Part shown: positions 1 through 5,851 of the stretch, one piece after another
Position numbering within the stretch: position 1 is the stretch's first letter
Layout of the letters: each line of letters begins with the position of its first letter
DNA from: Verrucomicrobiota bacterium
GTDB lineage: Bacteria; Verrucomicrobiota; Verrucomicrobiia; Chthoniobacterales; UBA10450
Direction: 5' to 3'
NCBI GenBank assembly: GCA_003221375.1
Contig: QHRI01000051.1
Location: 1 to 7,239, forward strand
Length of the DNA stretch: 7,239 nt
Notes under the pieces: generated by a model
Seen by the model: the letters and a program-made list of their open reading frames with translations, nothing else
The model's database searches: none
Told to the model about the DNA's origin: nothing
Translations under genes and position numbers: made by a program

Positions 1-485
1 TCGCCACCTTCAACGACGTGTAGAACGTTTTGAGTTTTCATTTCGGCACGGACACGCTCGAAGAGATCCAACGGGCAAAGCGAATCCCGCGTGCCTTGCA
101 CAAAGAGAATTGGTGTACTCAGGGCTCGTAAGACTTCATCGCGGAGTTTTGTGCGATCTCCCATCGCGCACAGCGGGTATCCAAGGCAAATGAGCCCGTC
201 CACTTTTTCGTCGAGCGAAAGATGACATCCAACGCGGCCACCCATGCTCTTGCCAATTAGAATCGTTACATCGGCGGGATGCCGTTTTCGCGCGTCGCTC
301 AATGCTTCTCGATGCGCGGTGATAAGCTTCGGCAATGGATCGGGGCGCTTCCGGCCCTCGCGCATGTAGGCGTAATCGAGAGTTTCGACGTCACCGATCT
401 CAAAAAGGCGACGCTTCCAATTGTGCATCCAGGGATGCGACGAAGGAGCGCCTGCTCCTGGAGCGAATAAGATTAGCGGTTTCAT
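1..485 (-). CDS. KANL3/Tex30-like alpha/beta hydrolase, 3'-truncated by the window edge
   Basis: The minus strand from an ATG at 485 stays open to the window edge, giving 161 residues without a stop. The N-terminus MKPLILFAPGAGAPSSHPWM is a first beta strand followed by the oxyanion-hole glycine loop. GKSMGGR at residues 78-84 is the nucleophile elbow, with Ser80 as the likely nucleophile. FVQGTRDSLCP places the acid at Asp134. The last readable residues are VVEGG, with the next codon starting GA, which fits the GGDH motif that carries the catalytic His in this family; that His lies outside the window. The order of motifs matches the small KANL3/Tex30 or dienelactone-hydrolase-like branch, usually about 200-220 residues, so roughly a quarter is missing. 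The protein is probably cytoplasmic, as no signal peptide is seen. Substrate and pathway cannot be told from the sequence. An AAAGG seven bases upstream supports the start. The family call is firm and the function is not. Confidence 0.88.
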   Translation of the reverse strand, partial: MKPLILFAPGAGAPSSHPWMHNWKRRLFEIGDVETLDYAYMREGRKRPDPLPKLITAHREALSDARKRHPADVTILIGKSMGGRVGCHLSLDEKVDGLICLGYPLCAMGDRTKLRDEVLRALSTPILFVQGTRDSLCPLDLFERVRAEMKTQNVLHVVEGG

Positions 486-492
486 GTATGAA

Positions 493-497
493 CCTTT
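493..497 (-). promoter_or_regulatory. Probable ribosome binding site of the hydrolase gene
   Basis: On the minus strand AAAGG lies seven bases before the ATG at 485. A better-matching GGAGG also occurs at 503-507 but is 17 bases from the ATG, too far for usual use, so the nearer, weaker site is preferred. It supports 485 as the start. Confidence 0.4.
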
Positions 498-523
498 TTC
501 AACCTCCAACGCGCAACTAAAAT

Positions 524-632
524 GTCATCCTGAGCGATGCGAAGGATCTCCCAATCGGAGCTAAGATCACCCACTGTATTCTTGTGTGATCCGCAATGCC
601 CAGTGCGAGGTCCCTCACTTCGTTCGGGTGAC
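524..632. repeat. Imperfect long inverted repeat (dispersed intergenic palindrome type) with nested hairpin
   Basis: The left arm at 524-550 begins GTCATCCTGAGCGATGCGAA. The right arm at 607-632, read on the minus strand, begins GTCACCCGAACGAAGTGAGG. With one gap the arms match at 20 of 26 positions. Inside lies a second dyad, GATCAC at 565-570 and GTGATC at 586-591. The whole unit could form one long stem with a nested hairpin. It sits between the stop of the ankyrin/YkuD gene and the start of the hydrolase, both on the minus strand. From memory, sequences starting GTCATCCTGAGCGA(A)GCGAAGGATC recur between genes in many Verrucomicrobia, Acidobacteria and other environmental genomes, so I infer a REP- or MITE-like dispersed element. 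It encodes nothing, and only one copy is visible here. Confidence 0.6.
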
Positions 633-640
633 GACCATTA

Positions 641-654
641 GAGAATCAGTTCTC
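641..654. terminator. Short hairpin just after the ankyrin/YkuD stop codon, possible weak terminator
   Basis: GAGAA (641-645) and TTCTC (650-654) form a perfect 5-bp stem with a 4-base loop. It starts one base past the TAG of the minus-strand ankyrin/YkuD gene. No run of U follows on the minus strand (TAATGG comes next), so it is not a textbook intrinsic terminator. Together with the palindrome further downstream it could still mark or protect the 3' end of the transcript. Confidence 0.25.
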
Positions 655-655
655 G

Positions 656-1948
656 CTATTGCACCGTCACAAGCGTCCCAATTGGGATCTCGGAAAAGAA
701 TTTGCGAGCAGCTTCCTCCGGCAATCGAATGCAACCGTGCGATGCTGGATAGTTCGGCACAACTCCGGCATGCATTCCGAAGTCGAGACAACTCAGGCGC
801 ATGAAATAGGGCATCTCGACGTGGTAGAGAGTGGACCGATGATTTCGTTCCTTGTTCGTGATTACGAACTCGCCGGTTTTCGTCGAGTAACCTTGCCGTC
901 CAGTCGAACATTGCGTGCGATATACCGGCACGCCGTTCTTAAAGAGAGCAACCCGCTGCAAGGCGAGGGAAATTTCCACCCGCAATTGGTCCGGAGAAGG
1001 CCCGCCACCGAGAAGGATTTGCGAGGAACGCCAGTGACCAGTCTCCGCCGCAATGTCCAACGCAGACATTTTGTTGCGCTTGGTCAGTAGATTCCGGTTG
1101 GCTTTCGTTCCGAGCAGCGTGCGCAAGTAATCTTCCCGATCGAGGCCCGCAGCCAGCATCAGCACCGTGACGCCCCTGTCTCCTTCGATGTAACTGCTGA
1201 ACCCTTTCGACGGAAGCATCGCCAGAAAATCCTTATCGCAACTCGCTGGCAAAACTGTATTGGGATCGGCGCCACAAGTTAAAAGCGTACTGAAAAGGGA
1301 GGAGTCGTTTCCAGCAATGGCATACGCGAGCAGTGGCACGTTCTTCCCTTCGGGTGTTGGAGGGGCGGAAATCTTGTTGAGCAACAACTGGATTTCGCCC
1401 TTGTCTCCGGTCATTAAGGCTGCTTGAAGAGCGCGCTGCGTGCTGCTTCGCCATTGAGGCATTGTTGGTAAACGTTCTACAACAGATCTGACGATTTCCC
1501 GATTGCCCCCATCGAGCGCCGTTCCCAGCAAATCGGTGCCATCCTTGCAGCGGGCTTCCGCGTGAAGCCTTGTGGAGCGGGCCAGTAACTCACGAAAGAT
1601 TTCGAGATTGCCATGCATCGCGGTGGCCATCAGCGGTGTAAAACCGTTCTGGTCAGCAAGATCGACAAGCGCACCGACGCCGATGAGCCGCTGAGCCGTT
1701 TTCCAATCCTGCTGCGACGTTGCGATCAGCAACGGCGTCCGGCCCTGGGCATCATGCCCGTTTGGATCGACGTGATCAATCAGGCACAATTCAATGAGCG
1801 AGTCCCGTTGAATTGTGACAGCTCGAACGAGTTCGCCCGGCGAAATAGAAATGCGCGCCGGAGGTTCCGGTCCAAGCACCGTCACCCAGAACACTACCAA
1901 AAGTACGACGGCAATCCGAAAGACGAATCGCCTTTTGAACACGCGCAT
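656..1948 (-). CDS. Membrane-anchored ankyrin-repeat protein with C-terminal YkuD L,D-transpeptidase domain
   Basis: From the ATG at 1948 this encodes 430 residues. MRVFKRRFVFRI is a positively charged N-terminus leading into one hydrophobic helix (about 9-27), so the protein is probably anchored in the inner membrane with its bulk in the periplasm. Residues about 35-315 hold degenerate ankyrin repeats, seen in units such as GRTPLLIATSQQD, NGFTPLMATAMHGNLEI and SALDIAAETGHWRSSQILL. Residues about 320-430 are a YkuD domain. ALFKNGVPVYRTQCSTG, TKTGEF and MHAG lead to SHGCIRLP, with Cys406 as the expected nucleophile, His404 next to it and His393 in the upstream motif. YkuD enzymes form 3-3 cross-links in peptidoglycan or attach proteins to it; which one applies here is unknown. 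The ankyrin part probably binds a protein partner (inference). The reading frame stays open upstream to 2242, but the helix and a TATAAT at 1968-1973 favour 1948; ATG 1969 is the alternative. No Shine-Dalgarno sequence is seen. It is divergent from htrA. Confidence 0.9.
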   Translation of the reverse strand: MRVFKRRFVFRIAVVLLVVFWVTVLGPEPPARISISPGELVRAVTIQRDSLIELCLIDHVDPNGHDAQGRTPLLIATSQQDWKTAQRLIGVGALVDLADQNGFTPLMATAMHGNLEIFRELLARSTRLHAEARCKDGTDLLGTALDGGNREIVRSVVERLPTMPQWRSSTQRALQAALMTGDKGEIQLLLNKISAPPTPEGKNVPLLAYAIAGNDSSLFSTLLTCGADPNTVLPASCDKDFLAMLPSKGFSSYIEGDRGVTVLMLAAGLDREDYLRTLLGTKANRNLLTKRNKMSALDIAAETGHWRSSQILLGGGPSPDQLRVEISLALQRVALFKNGVPVYRTQCSTGRQGYSTKTGEFVITNKERNHRSTLYHVEMPYFMRLSCLDFGMHAGVVPNYPASHGCIRLPEEAARKFFSEIPIGTLVTVQ

Positions 1949-1967
1949 ATGCAGGGTTGGGCCAGCC

Positions 1968-1973
1968 ATTATA
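1968..1973 (-). promoter_or_regulatory. Candidate -10 box for the ankyrin/YkuD gene
   Basis: The minus strand reads TATAAT, a perfect consensus -10, 19 bases before the ATG at 1948. Transcription from about 1961 would leave a leader of roughly 13 bases. No convincing -35 hexamer is found 15-18 bases upstream, where GTTCCA is the nearest, so the evidence rests on the -10 alone. It overlaps the alternative ATG at 1969 and, if real, would exclude that start. Confidence 0.35.
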
Positions 1974-2038
1974 CGGGCTGTGTCCAGTACTGGAACGGGG
2001 ATCGGATTGAACGGCGAACCTACCTTCGAGCAAGTCCG

Positions 2039-2054
2039 CCCGCCGGACGGCGGG
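2039..2054. promoter_or_regulatory. GC-rich hairpin/dyad in the divergent ankyrin/YkuD-htrA intergenic region
   Basis: CCCGCC-GGAC-GGCGGG is a perfect 6-bp stem with a 4-base loop, near the middle of the 184-bp region between the two divergent genes. On the htrA side it could lie in the 5' leader, and on the other side upstream of the promoter. It may be an operator, a leader hairpin or only a GC-rich coincidence. No recognised regulator site matches. Confidence 0.3.
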
Positions 2055-2132
2055 ACGGATTCACCGTGGTGAACCGGGATTGGACGTATCCAGTTGAACG
2101 TTGCATGTTCCCTGCTGTCCAAATTCCAACCC

Positions 2133-3572
2133 ATGCGCTTATCCATTTTGACCCTGTGCGTTGCACTCAGTACATCGTTGGCCGCGCAACCTGAGGCTGT
2201 TCCGACATCGACTGTTCCTGCCGCTGTGGCCGAGGCAGGCAAAGATGTCGTTCATCAATTGAACAATGCTTTTGCAAAAGTCTTCGAAACCGTCGCGCCG
2301 AGTGTTGTGATTATAGAGGTTTCCAAGAAAAATGACATCGCCGAAAGCTCGCCGCTCGATGACTTGTTCTTTCAGGGACCACCCGATGACAGCAATCAAC
2401 GCCAAACCCCGGGCGCGCCACGACCGATCCAAAGCGAAGGCTCCGGCTTTATTGTCCGGCCAGACGGTTACATCTTCACGAACTTTCATGTTGTCGAAGG
2501 CGCAGACAAGATAGACGTAAAATTGAAGGACGGCCGGAATTTTCCGGGGAGGGTCGTAGGGACGGATGAGAAGACTGATATCGCGGTCATCAAGATCGAT
2601 GCGAAAGATTTGCCCGTGGTCCAGTTGGGGGACAGTGATGCGGTGCGGGTGGGCCAGTTTGCATTTGCGATCGGTGCGCCATTCAAGCTCGATTACACTT
2701 TTACTTACGGCGTGGTCAGCGGTAAAGGCCGGAGCAAATTGCTTCAGACAGGCGCCTATTCCATCTCCGATTATTTGCAGACGGACGCGTCGATTAATCC
2801 GGGCAATAGCGGCGGTCCACTCTGTGACATCGACGGCAAGGTGATCGGCATGAACACGCTGATTAACGGGATGAATCGCGGCCTTGGTTTCGCAATTCCC
2901 AGTAATATGGCCAAAGAAATTGGCGCCGAATTGATCGCCGGTCACAAAATCATGCGACCCTGGCTGGGCATCCGGATCGAGACCCTCGGTGACGACCCGG
3001 ACCTTCGCGATTTGTTTAAAGGCGCCGATAAAGGCGTTGTGGTGCGCACGATTGAAGCCGATGCGCCTGCTGCCAAAAGTGATTTGCGACCATTCGACGT
3101 AATCACGCACGTGGATGGAACACCGATCGACTCGGACTCGCAACTGCAGCATGAGATTTTGAAAAAGAAAATCGGCCAAAGTGTTCAGCTGACGGTGTGG
3201 CGCAAAGGCCAAACCATGAAGGTTCCCGTCAAGACCGGTGAGTTACCTAACGAGATCGCGCGAACGTCAAATACGCTACCGGTTCAGCCGTCGCAGCCGA
3301 AGCAGGAAAGTGTCGGCAAATTTGGGTTGCAGGTGCAGGAATTGACCAAAGATGTTGCGGAACGTCTTCATCTGCCAGTGCAGCAAGGCGTAATCGTAAC
3401 GGACGTCGAGGACAACAGCATCGCAGCGAGTCAGGACATTCAGCGCGAAGACGTCATCACCGAAGTGGATGGCAAGCCGGTCACGAGTGTGCAGTCGTTT
3501 CGTGAGGCGCTAAGCAAAGCCGATCCGAAACGCGGCGTCCTTCTCTATTACGAGAACGATTCCGCCGGCTAG
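2133..3572 (+). CDS. htrA: HtrA/Deg-family periplasmic serine protease with two PDZ domains
   Basis: The product has 479 residues. MRLSILTLCVALSTSLAAQP is a signal peptide with likely cleavage near AA/QP, so the protease acts in the periplasm. The trypsin-like domain (about 45-265) carries the full triad: His119 in TNFHVVEGA, Asp149 in TDIAVIKID and Ser226 in INPGNSGGPL. PDZ1 follows at about 275-370, starting RPWLGIRIE, and PDZ2 at about 395-475, including GVIVTDVEDNSIA and DVITEVDGKPV. Such proteins degrade, and sometimes refold, damaged envelope proteins. The loop between residues 65 and 105 is short and rich in Pro, Asp and Gln, nearer DegQ than the long Q-rich loop of E. coli DegP (inference). 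The start at 2133 gives a proper signal peptide; an in-frame TTG at 2094 would add 13 residues before it and is not favoured. No clear Shine-Dalgarno sequence precedes it. The last 63 bases overlap a convergent small gene. The family call is secure; degP, degQ or degS orthology is not decided. Confidence 0.96.
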   Translation: MRLSILTLCVALSTSLAAQPEAVPTSTVPAAVAEAGKDVVHQLNNAFAKVFETVAPSVVIIEVSKKNDIAESSPLDDLFFQGPPDDSNQRQTPGAPRPIQSEGSGFIVRPDGYIFTNFHVVEGADKIDVKLKDGRNFPGRVVGTDEKTDIAVIKIDAKDLPVVQLGDSDAVRVGQFAFAIGAPFKLDYTFTYGVVSGKGRSKLLQTGAYSISDYLQTDASINPGNSGGPLCDIDGKVIGMNTLINGMNRGLGFAIPSNMAKEIGAELIAGHKIMRPWLGIRIETLGDDPDLRDLFKGADKGVVVRTIEADAPAAKSDLRPFDVITHVDGTPIDSDSQLQHEILKKKIGQSVQLTVWRKGQTMKVPVKTGELPNEIARTSNTLPVQPSQPKQESVGKFGLQVQELTKDVAERLHLPVQQGVIVTDVEDNSIAASQDIQREDVITEVDGKPVTSVQSFREALSKADPKRGVLLYYENDSAG

Positions 3573-3746
3573 ACAGATCCCGCTAGCGATCGGCGGAAAA
3601 GCGATTCCGTGACTTTCCTTGTGCGTGATTTCAAGTGGCCCCAACTGGGCATCTTTCTTTTGTGTTGTCCAACCCAAACCGCCCCAGGAAAAACCGATCA
3701 AGCCGGCAATGATCAGGATAATGCCGATGATTACAGCCGGTTTCAC
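3510..3746 (-). CDS. Small two-helix membrane protein of unknown function
   Basis: This encodes 78 residues from a GTG start. The first helix is about residues 4-22 (AVIIGIILIIAGLIGFSWGG). A short soluble section with QLGPLEITHKESHGIAF follows, then PPIASGICLAGGIVLVIE (about 51-68) as the second helix and a charged tail. The pattern helix, then 'LGPLxxT', then 'PPIxxGxxLxGGIxLV' resembles a small conserved membrane family that I know from Verrucomicrobia and Acidobacteria but whose function is not established. It begins nine bases after the stop of the lmo0937-type gene on the same strand, so the two are probably cotranscribed. No good Shine-Dalgarno sequence is visible, which suggests translational coupling. 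The last 21 codons, stop included, lie antisense to the end of htrA. That a convergent frame keeps a family-like helix pair argues it is real rather than a shadow. Confidence 0.75.
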   Translation of the reverse strand: MKPAVIIGIILIIAGLIGFSWGGLGWTTQKKDAQLGPLEITHKESHGIAFPPIASGICLAGGIVLVIEKDAAFRIGFA

Positions 3747-3755
3747 GGCGCGATT

Positions 3756-3905
3756 TTACAAAGCCCGCCGGCCTGAAATTAACTGGATAATCAGCACCAC
3801 AATCGCAATAACGAGCAGAATGTGAATGAATCCGCCCAGCGTGTACGAGCTGACCAGCCCAAGCAGCCAGAGCACCAGCAAGATCACAAATATTGTCCAA
3901 AGCAT
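3756..3905 (-). CDS. lmo0937-family small membrane protein
   Basis: This is a 49-residue protein, MLWTIFVILLVLWLLGLVSS at its start and then YTLGGFIHILLVIAIVVLII, ending QLISGRRAL. It has two closely packed hydrophobic helices (about 3-20 and 26-43), a Tyr-Thr-Leu-Gly-Gly turn between them and a basic C-terminus. The MLWTIFVIL start, the GGFIHILLVIA core and the GRR end are characteristic of lmo0937-family proteins, which are typically about 50 residues, so this one is full length. The family's biochemical role is unknown; members are often described near stress genes (recalled knowledge). A good Shine-Dalgarno sequence, AAAGGA, lies five bases before the ATG. It is followed after ten bases by the 78-residue membrane gene, probably one transcript, and lies 117 bases downstream of the kinase/MurQ fusion on the same strand. 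It is below common ORF length cut-offs and easily missed. Confidence 0.9.
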   Translation of the reverse strand: MLWTIFVILLVLWLLGLVSSYTLGGFIHILLVIAIVVLIIQLISGRRAL

Positions 3906-3906
3906 A

Positions 3907-3938
3907 ATGTTCCTTTCGGTAGGTCACATGTTCCTTCG
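3907..3938 (-). repeat. Short direct repeat around the lmo0937-family ribosome binding site
   Basis: On the minus strand CGAAGGAACAT (3938-3928) is repeated as CGAAAGGAACAT (3918-3907), about 20 bases apart, differing by one added A. The downstream copy contains the ribosome binding site. The upstream copy runs into ATGTGA (3929-3924), a start codon followed at once by a stop. It may be a duplicated leader, an operator pair or chance. Confidence 0.4.
3911..3916 (-). promoter_or_regulatory. Ribosome binding site of the lmo0937-family gene
   Basis: The minus strand reads AAAGGA followed by five bases (ACATT) and the ATG at 3905, a good Shine-Dalgarno match and spacing. It is one of the few clear ribosome binding sites in this window and fixes the start of the 49-residue gene. 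Confidence 0.65.
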
Positions 3939-4022
3939 TGGGATATGGTTCCGGTGCGCTTATGGAAACCAAAGTTTTTGTACGGATTGCCGATTTATAG
4001 CGTGTTTGGTGAACCGGGACGG

Positions 4023-5822
4023 CTATAGTTTTTCCAGTATGGCACGCAGGTTCCAGTCCGAAGCTTCGAGTTGCCGGCGCGCAGAGTCGTAATTGCACTG
4101 CGCTAGATTGGCGACGACCCGCACAGCTCGGTCGCGTAGCTTTGCGCTGGTGGTATGCAAGTCACTCATTAGATTCCCGCGCACTCTACCAAGCGCGACC
4201 ATCGCTCCAGTGCTGATAATGTTGAGCGCAGCCTTGGTAGCCGTTCCGGCTTTTAATCGGGTCGATCCAGTCAAGACTTCGGGGCCAACGGCGAGTGCGA
4301 TCACAAGATCAATTGGAGTAGAGACAGCCGTGCCGGCTGCAGCCCCGAAAGCTTTCGGGGTCACCATAACAGCCGGATTGCAGGTGAGCAGGATCGTTTT
4401 TGCGCCGAGCGACGTTGCGTGGTCGAGCGCGCCGAGGACAAAAGGCGTGCGCCCGCTGGCGGTAATCCCAATGACAATGTCGCTACTATTTATTCTCCTT
4501 TCCTGCAGTGCCAACGCGCCCGCGCTTTGCTCATCTTCCGCGCCTTCGACGCTGCGATAAAGAGCGGTCACTCCGCCGGCGATTACTCCCTGTACGAGGG
4601 TAGGGGACGCGCCAAACGTTGGCGGAATTTCACTCGCATCGAGGACGCCAATGCGTCCGCTACTGCCAGCACCGACGTAAAACAAGCGACCACCGTTTCG
4701 AAGCGATTCGGTTACCATTTTCACCGCTTTGGCAAGGTCCGCAGTGACTCGGCGCAACGCGTCCTCAACGAATTTCTCTTCCTCGACAAAAAGTTCGACC
4801 AGTTGTCGCGCACTCATCTTTTCCAGGTTCTCGGAGCGCGGATTGCGTTGTTCGGTAAGCGCGGCGGCCAGATCGGCGATTTCCTTTTCAGAAAGGTTGG
4901 GTTGAAAAGCAATATGATCACCTGTCTCCGCGGCAAGCCACGCGGCGCCGAGTTCGGGAGCTCGTTCTGCGACGGTCACGCGCGCATCGGGGAGATTCTT
5001 TTTTAGTCTGCGTCGAAACGCGTGGGTATAGATCGAGTCGCGGTAAAAAAGGCCGCCCATCAGCGCGACTTTGGGCGCAAGCAGGTGCAGACGACAGGCC
5101 ACTGCCTCGGTGTATTCACAGAGAACACGCGCGCCCTCTTCGACGATTTCGTTCACTCGCGCGTCGTCTCCGGCTGCGGCTTCAAATACGACCGGAGTCA
5201 GCAACGCGATCTCGTTTTTGTCCGCCGTTTGCGCCCAGCGGACAAGTTCATCAAGATTGTTCAACGAAAGGGCGTGCAGGATTTTCTCAGTGAACGACAT
5301 CTCACCACGATGCAGATCGTATTCGCGTAATATCAGGCGCAGCGCCTCAATGGAGAGAAAATAGCCGCCGCCGGTGTCGCCCAGGATGTGTCCCCAACCA
5401 CCGGCTCTCTCGATTCGATCGCCTCGCCGGCCGGTCACCGAAGACCCACTACCGGCATTGACGACAATACCGTCTCCATGCTCGAGGGCTGACGCCAGAC
5501 CAGAATCACGGTCGCTGCCCGTCACGATTTTCGCATTCGGCCAAACCCCTCTGCAAATGACCGCGAGTGATTGGTGGTCCTCCTCGGTGCCGCAACCGGC
5601 AAGGAAAACTCCCGCGCGGTCGACTTGCTTTGGCAACTCGACAAAAATCTCTCGCAAACGTTCCGGCGTTGTCAGTCGCAGGTTAGATGGCGGCAGTTTG
5701 CCTTGATCGAGAATTTGGAATTCTACCCCCGCATCACCGGTCGAGCCGACCGCCTCCACCAATACCCAGGCAGTTTTTGTTCCACCTCCTTCGACGCCGA
5801 GGATGCGCTCGCCGGATTTCAC
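4023..5822 (-). CDS. murQ: Bifunctional BadF-type amino-sugar (MurNAc/GlcNAc) kinase fused to MurNAc-6-phosphate etherase MurQ
   Basis: The product has 599 residues. Residues 1-300 form a BadF/BcrA-type ATPase kinase: GVEGGGTKT (9-17, phosphate 1), GSDRDSGLASA (102-112, Asp106 as likely base), VVNAGSGSSVTG (120-131, phosphate 2) and GGWGHILGDTGGGY (141-154). Residues about 312-599 are a complete MurQ, close to the 298 residues of the E. coli protein. They include TEQRNP, the sugar-phosphate site YVGAGSSGRIGVLDASE, IAGG, SVEGAED, ITASGRTPFV and STRLKAGTATK. Glu398 and Glu429 align, by my count, with catalytic Glu83 and Glu114 of E. coli MurQ. The kinase half resembles Clostridium MurK, which phosphorylates MurNAc and GlcNAc, so one cytoplasmic chain could make MurNAc-6-phosphate and then cleave it to GlcNAc-6-phosphate and D-lactate in peptidoglycan recycling (inference for the kinase substrate). 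The start is GTG; an in-frame TAA two codons upstream and the phosphate-1 loop at residue 9 exclude other starts. The upstream AAGG is too near to be a good ribosome site. Confidence 0.95.
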   Translation of the reverse strand: MKSGERILGVEGGGTKTAWVLVEAVGSTGDAGVEFQILDQGKLPPSNLRLTTPERLREIFVELPKQVDRAGVFLAGCGTEEDHQSLAVICRGVWPNAKIVTGSDRDSGLASALEHGDGIVVNAGSGSSVTGRRGDRIERAGGWGHILGDTGGGYFLSIEALRLILREYDLHRGEMSFTEKILHALSLNNLDELVRWAQTADKNEIALLTPVVFEAAAGDDARVNEIVEEGARVLCEYTEAVACRLHLLAPKVALMGGLFYRDSIYTHAFRRRLKKNLPDARVTVAERAPELGAAWLAAETGDHIAFQPNLSEKEIADLAAALTEQRNPRSENLEKMSARQLVELFVEEEKFVEDALRRVTADLAKAVKMVTESLRNGGRLFYVGAGSSGRIGVLDASEIPPTFGASPTLVQGVIAGGVTALYRSVEGAEDEQSAGALALQERRINSSDIVIGITASGRTPFVLGALDHATSLGAKTILLTCNPAVMVTPKAFGAAAGTAVSTPIDLVIALAVGPEVLTGSTRLKAGTATKAALNIISTGAMVALGRVRGNLMSDLHTTSAKLRDRAVRVVANLAQCNYDSARRQLEASDWNLRAILEKL

Positions 5823-5851
5823 ACCTTACTATGCTTAGCCGTTTTCGTTGA

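Noticed and set aside
2097..2111. GAAC-N7-GTTC dyad before htrA, resembling a LexA site
   Set aside because: The spacing does not match the known GAAC-N4-GTTC site, and the inner bases are not symmetric.
2094..2132. Upstream TTG start for htrA adding 13 residues
   Set aside because: The ATG at 2133 begins a well-formed signal peptide; the extension has no ribosome binding site and would spoil its N-terminal region.
2133..2192. Lipobox-like LTLC in the HtrA signal peptide
   Set aside because: The residue before the Cys is Leu rather than Gly, Ala or Ser, and the Cys is only at position 9, too early for a lipoprotein signal.
1949..2242. N-terminal extension of the ankyrin/YkuD reading frame up to 2242
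   Set aside because: The extra 98 residues would run antisense into the htrA start, have no family-like features, and place the transmembrane anchor in the middle of the protein; start 1948 is far better.
2139..3212. Long 357-residue minus-strand frame inside htrA
   Set aside because: Shadow of the htrA codons; the plus strand has a full catalytic triad and two PDZ domains, and the antisense product resembles nothing.
2067..4019. Shared 13-mer TGGTGAACCGGGA at 2067-2079 and 4007-4019, both intergenic
   Set aside because: In a window of this size one chance match of 13 bases is expected with a probability of the order of one half, so it is not evidence of a shared site.
3631..4098. 155-residue minus-strand frame across the small membrane genes
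   Set aside because: It overlaps three better-supported genes in another frame, and its product lacks recognisable features.
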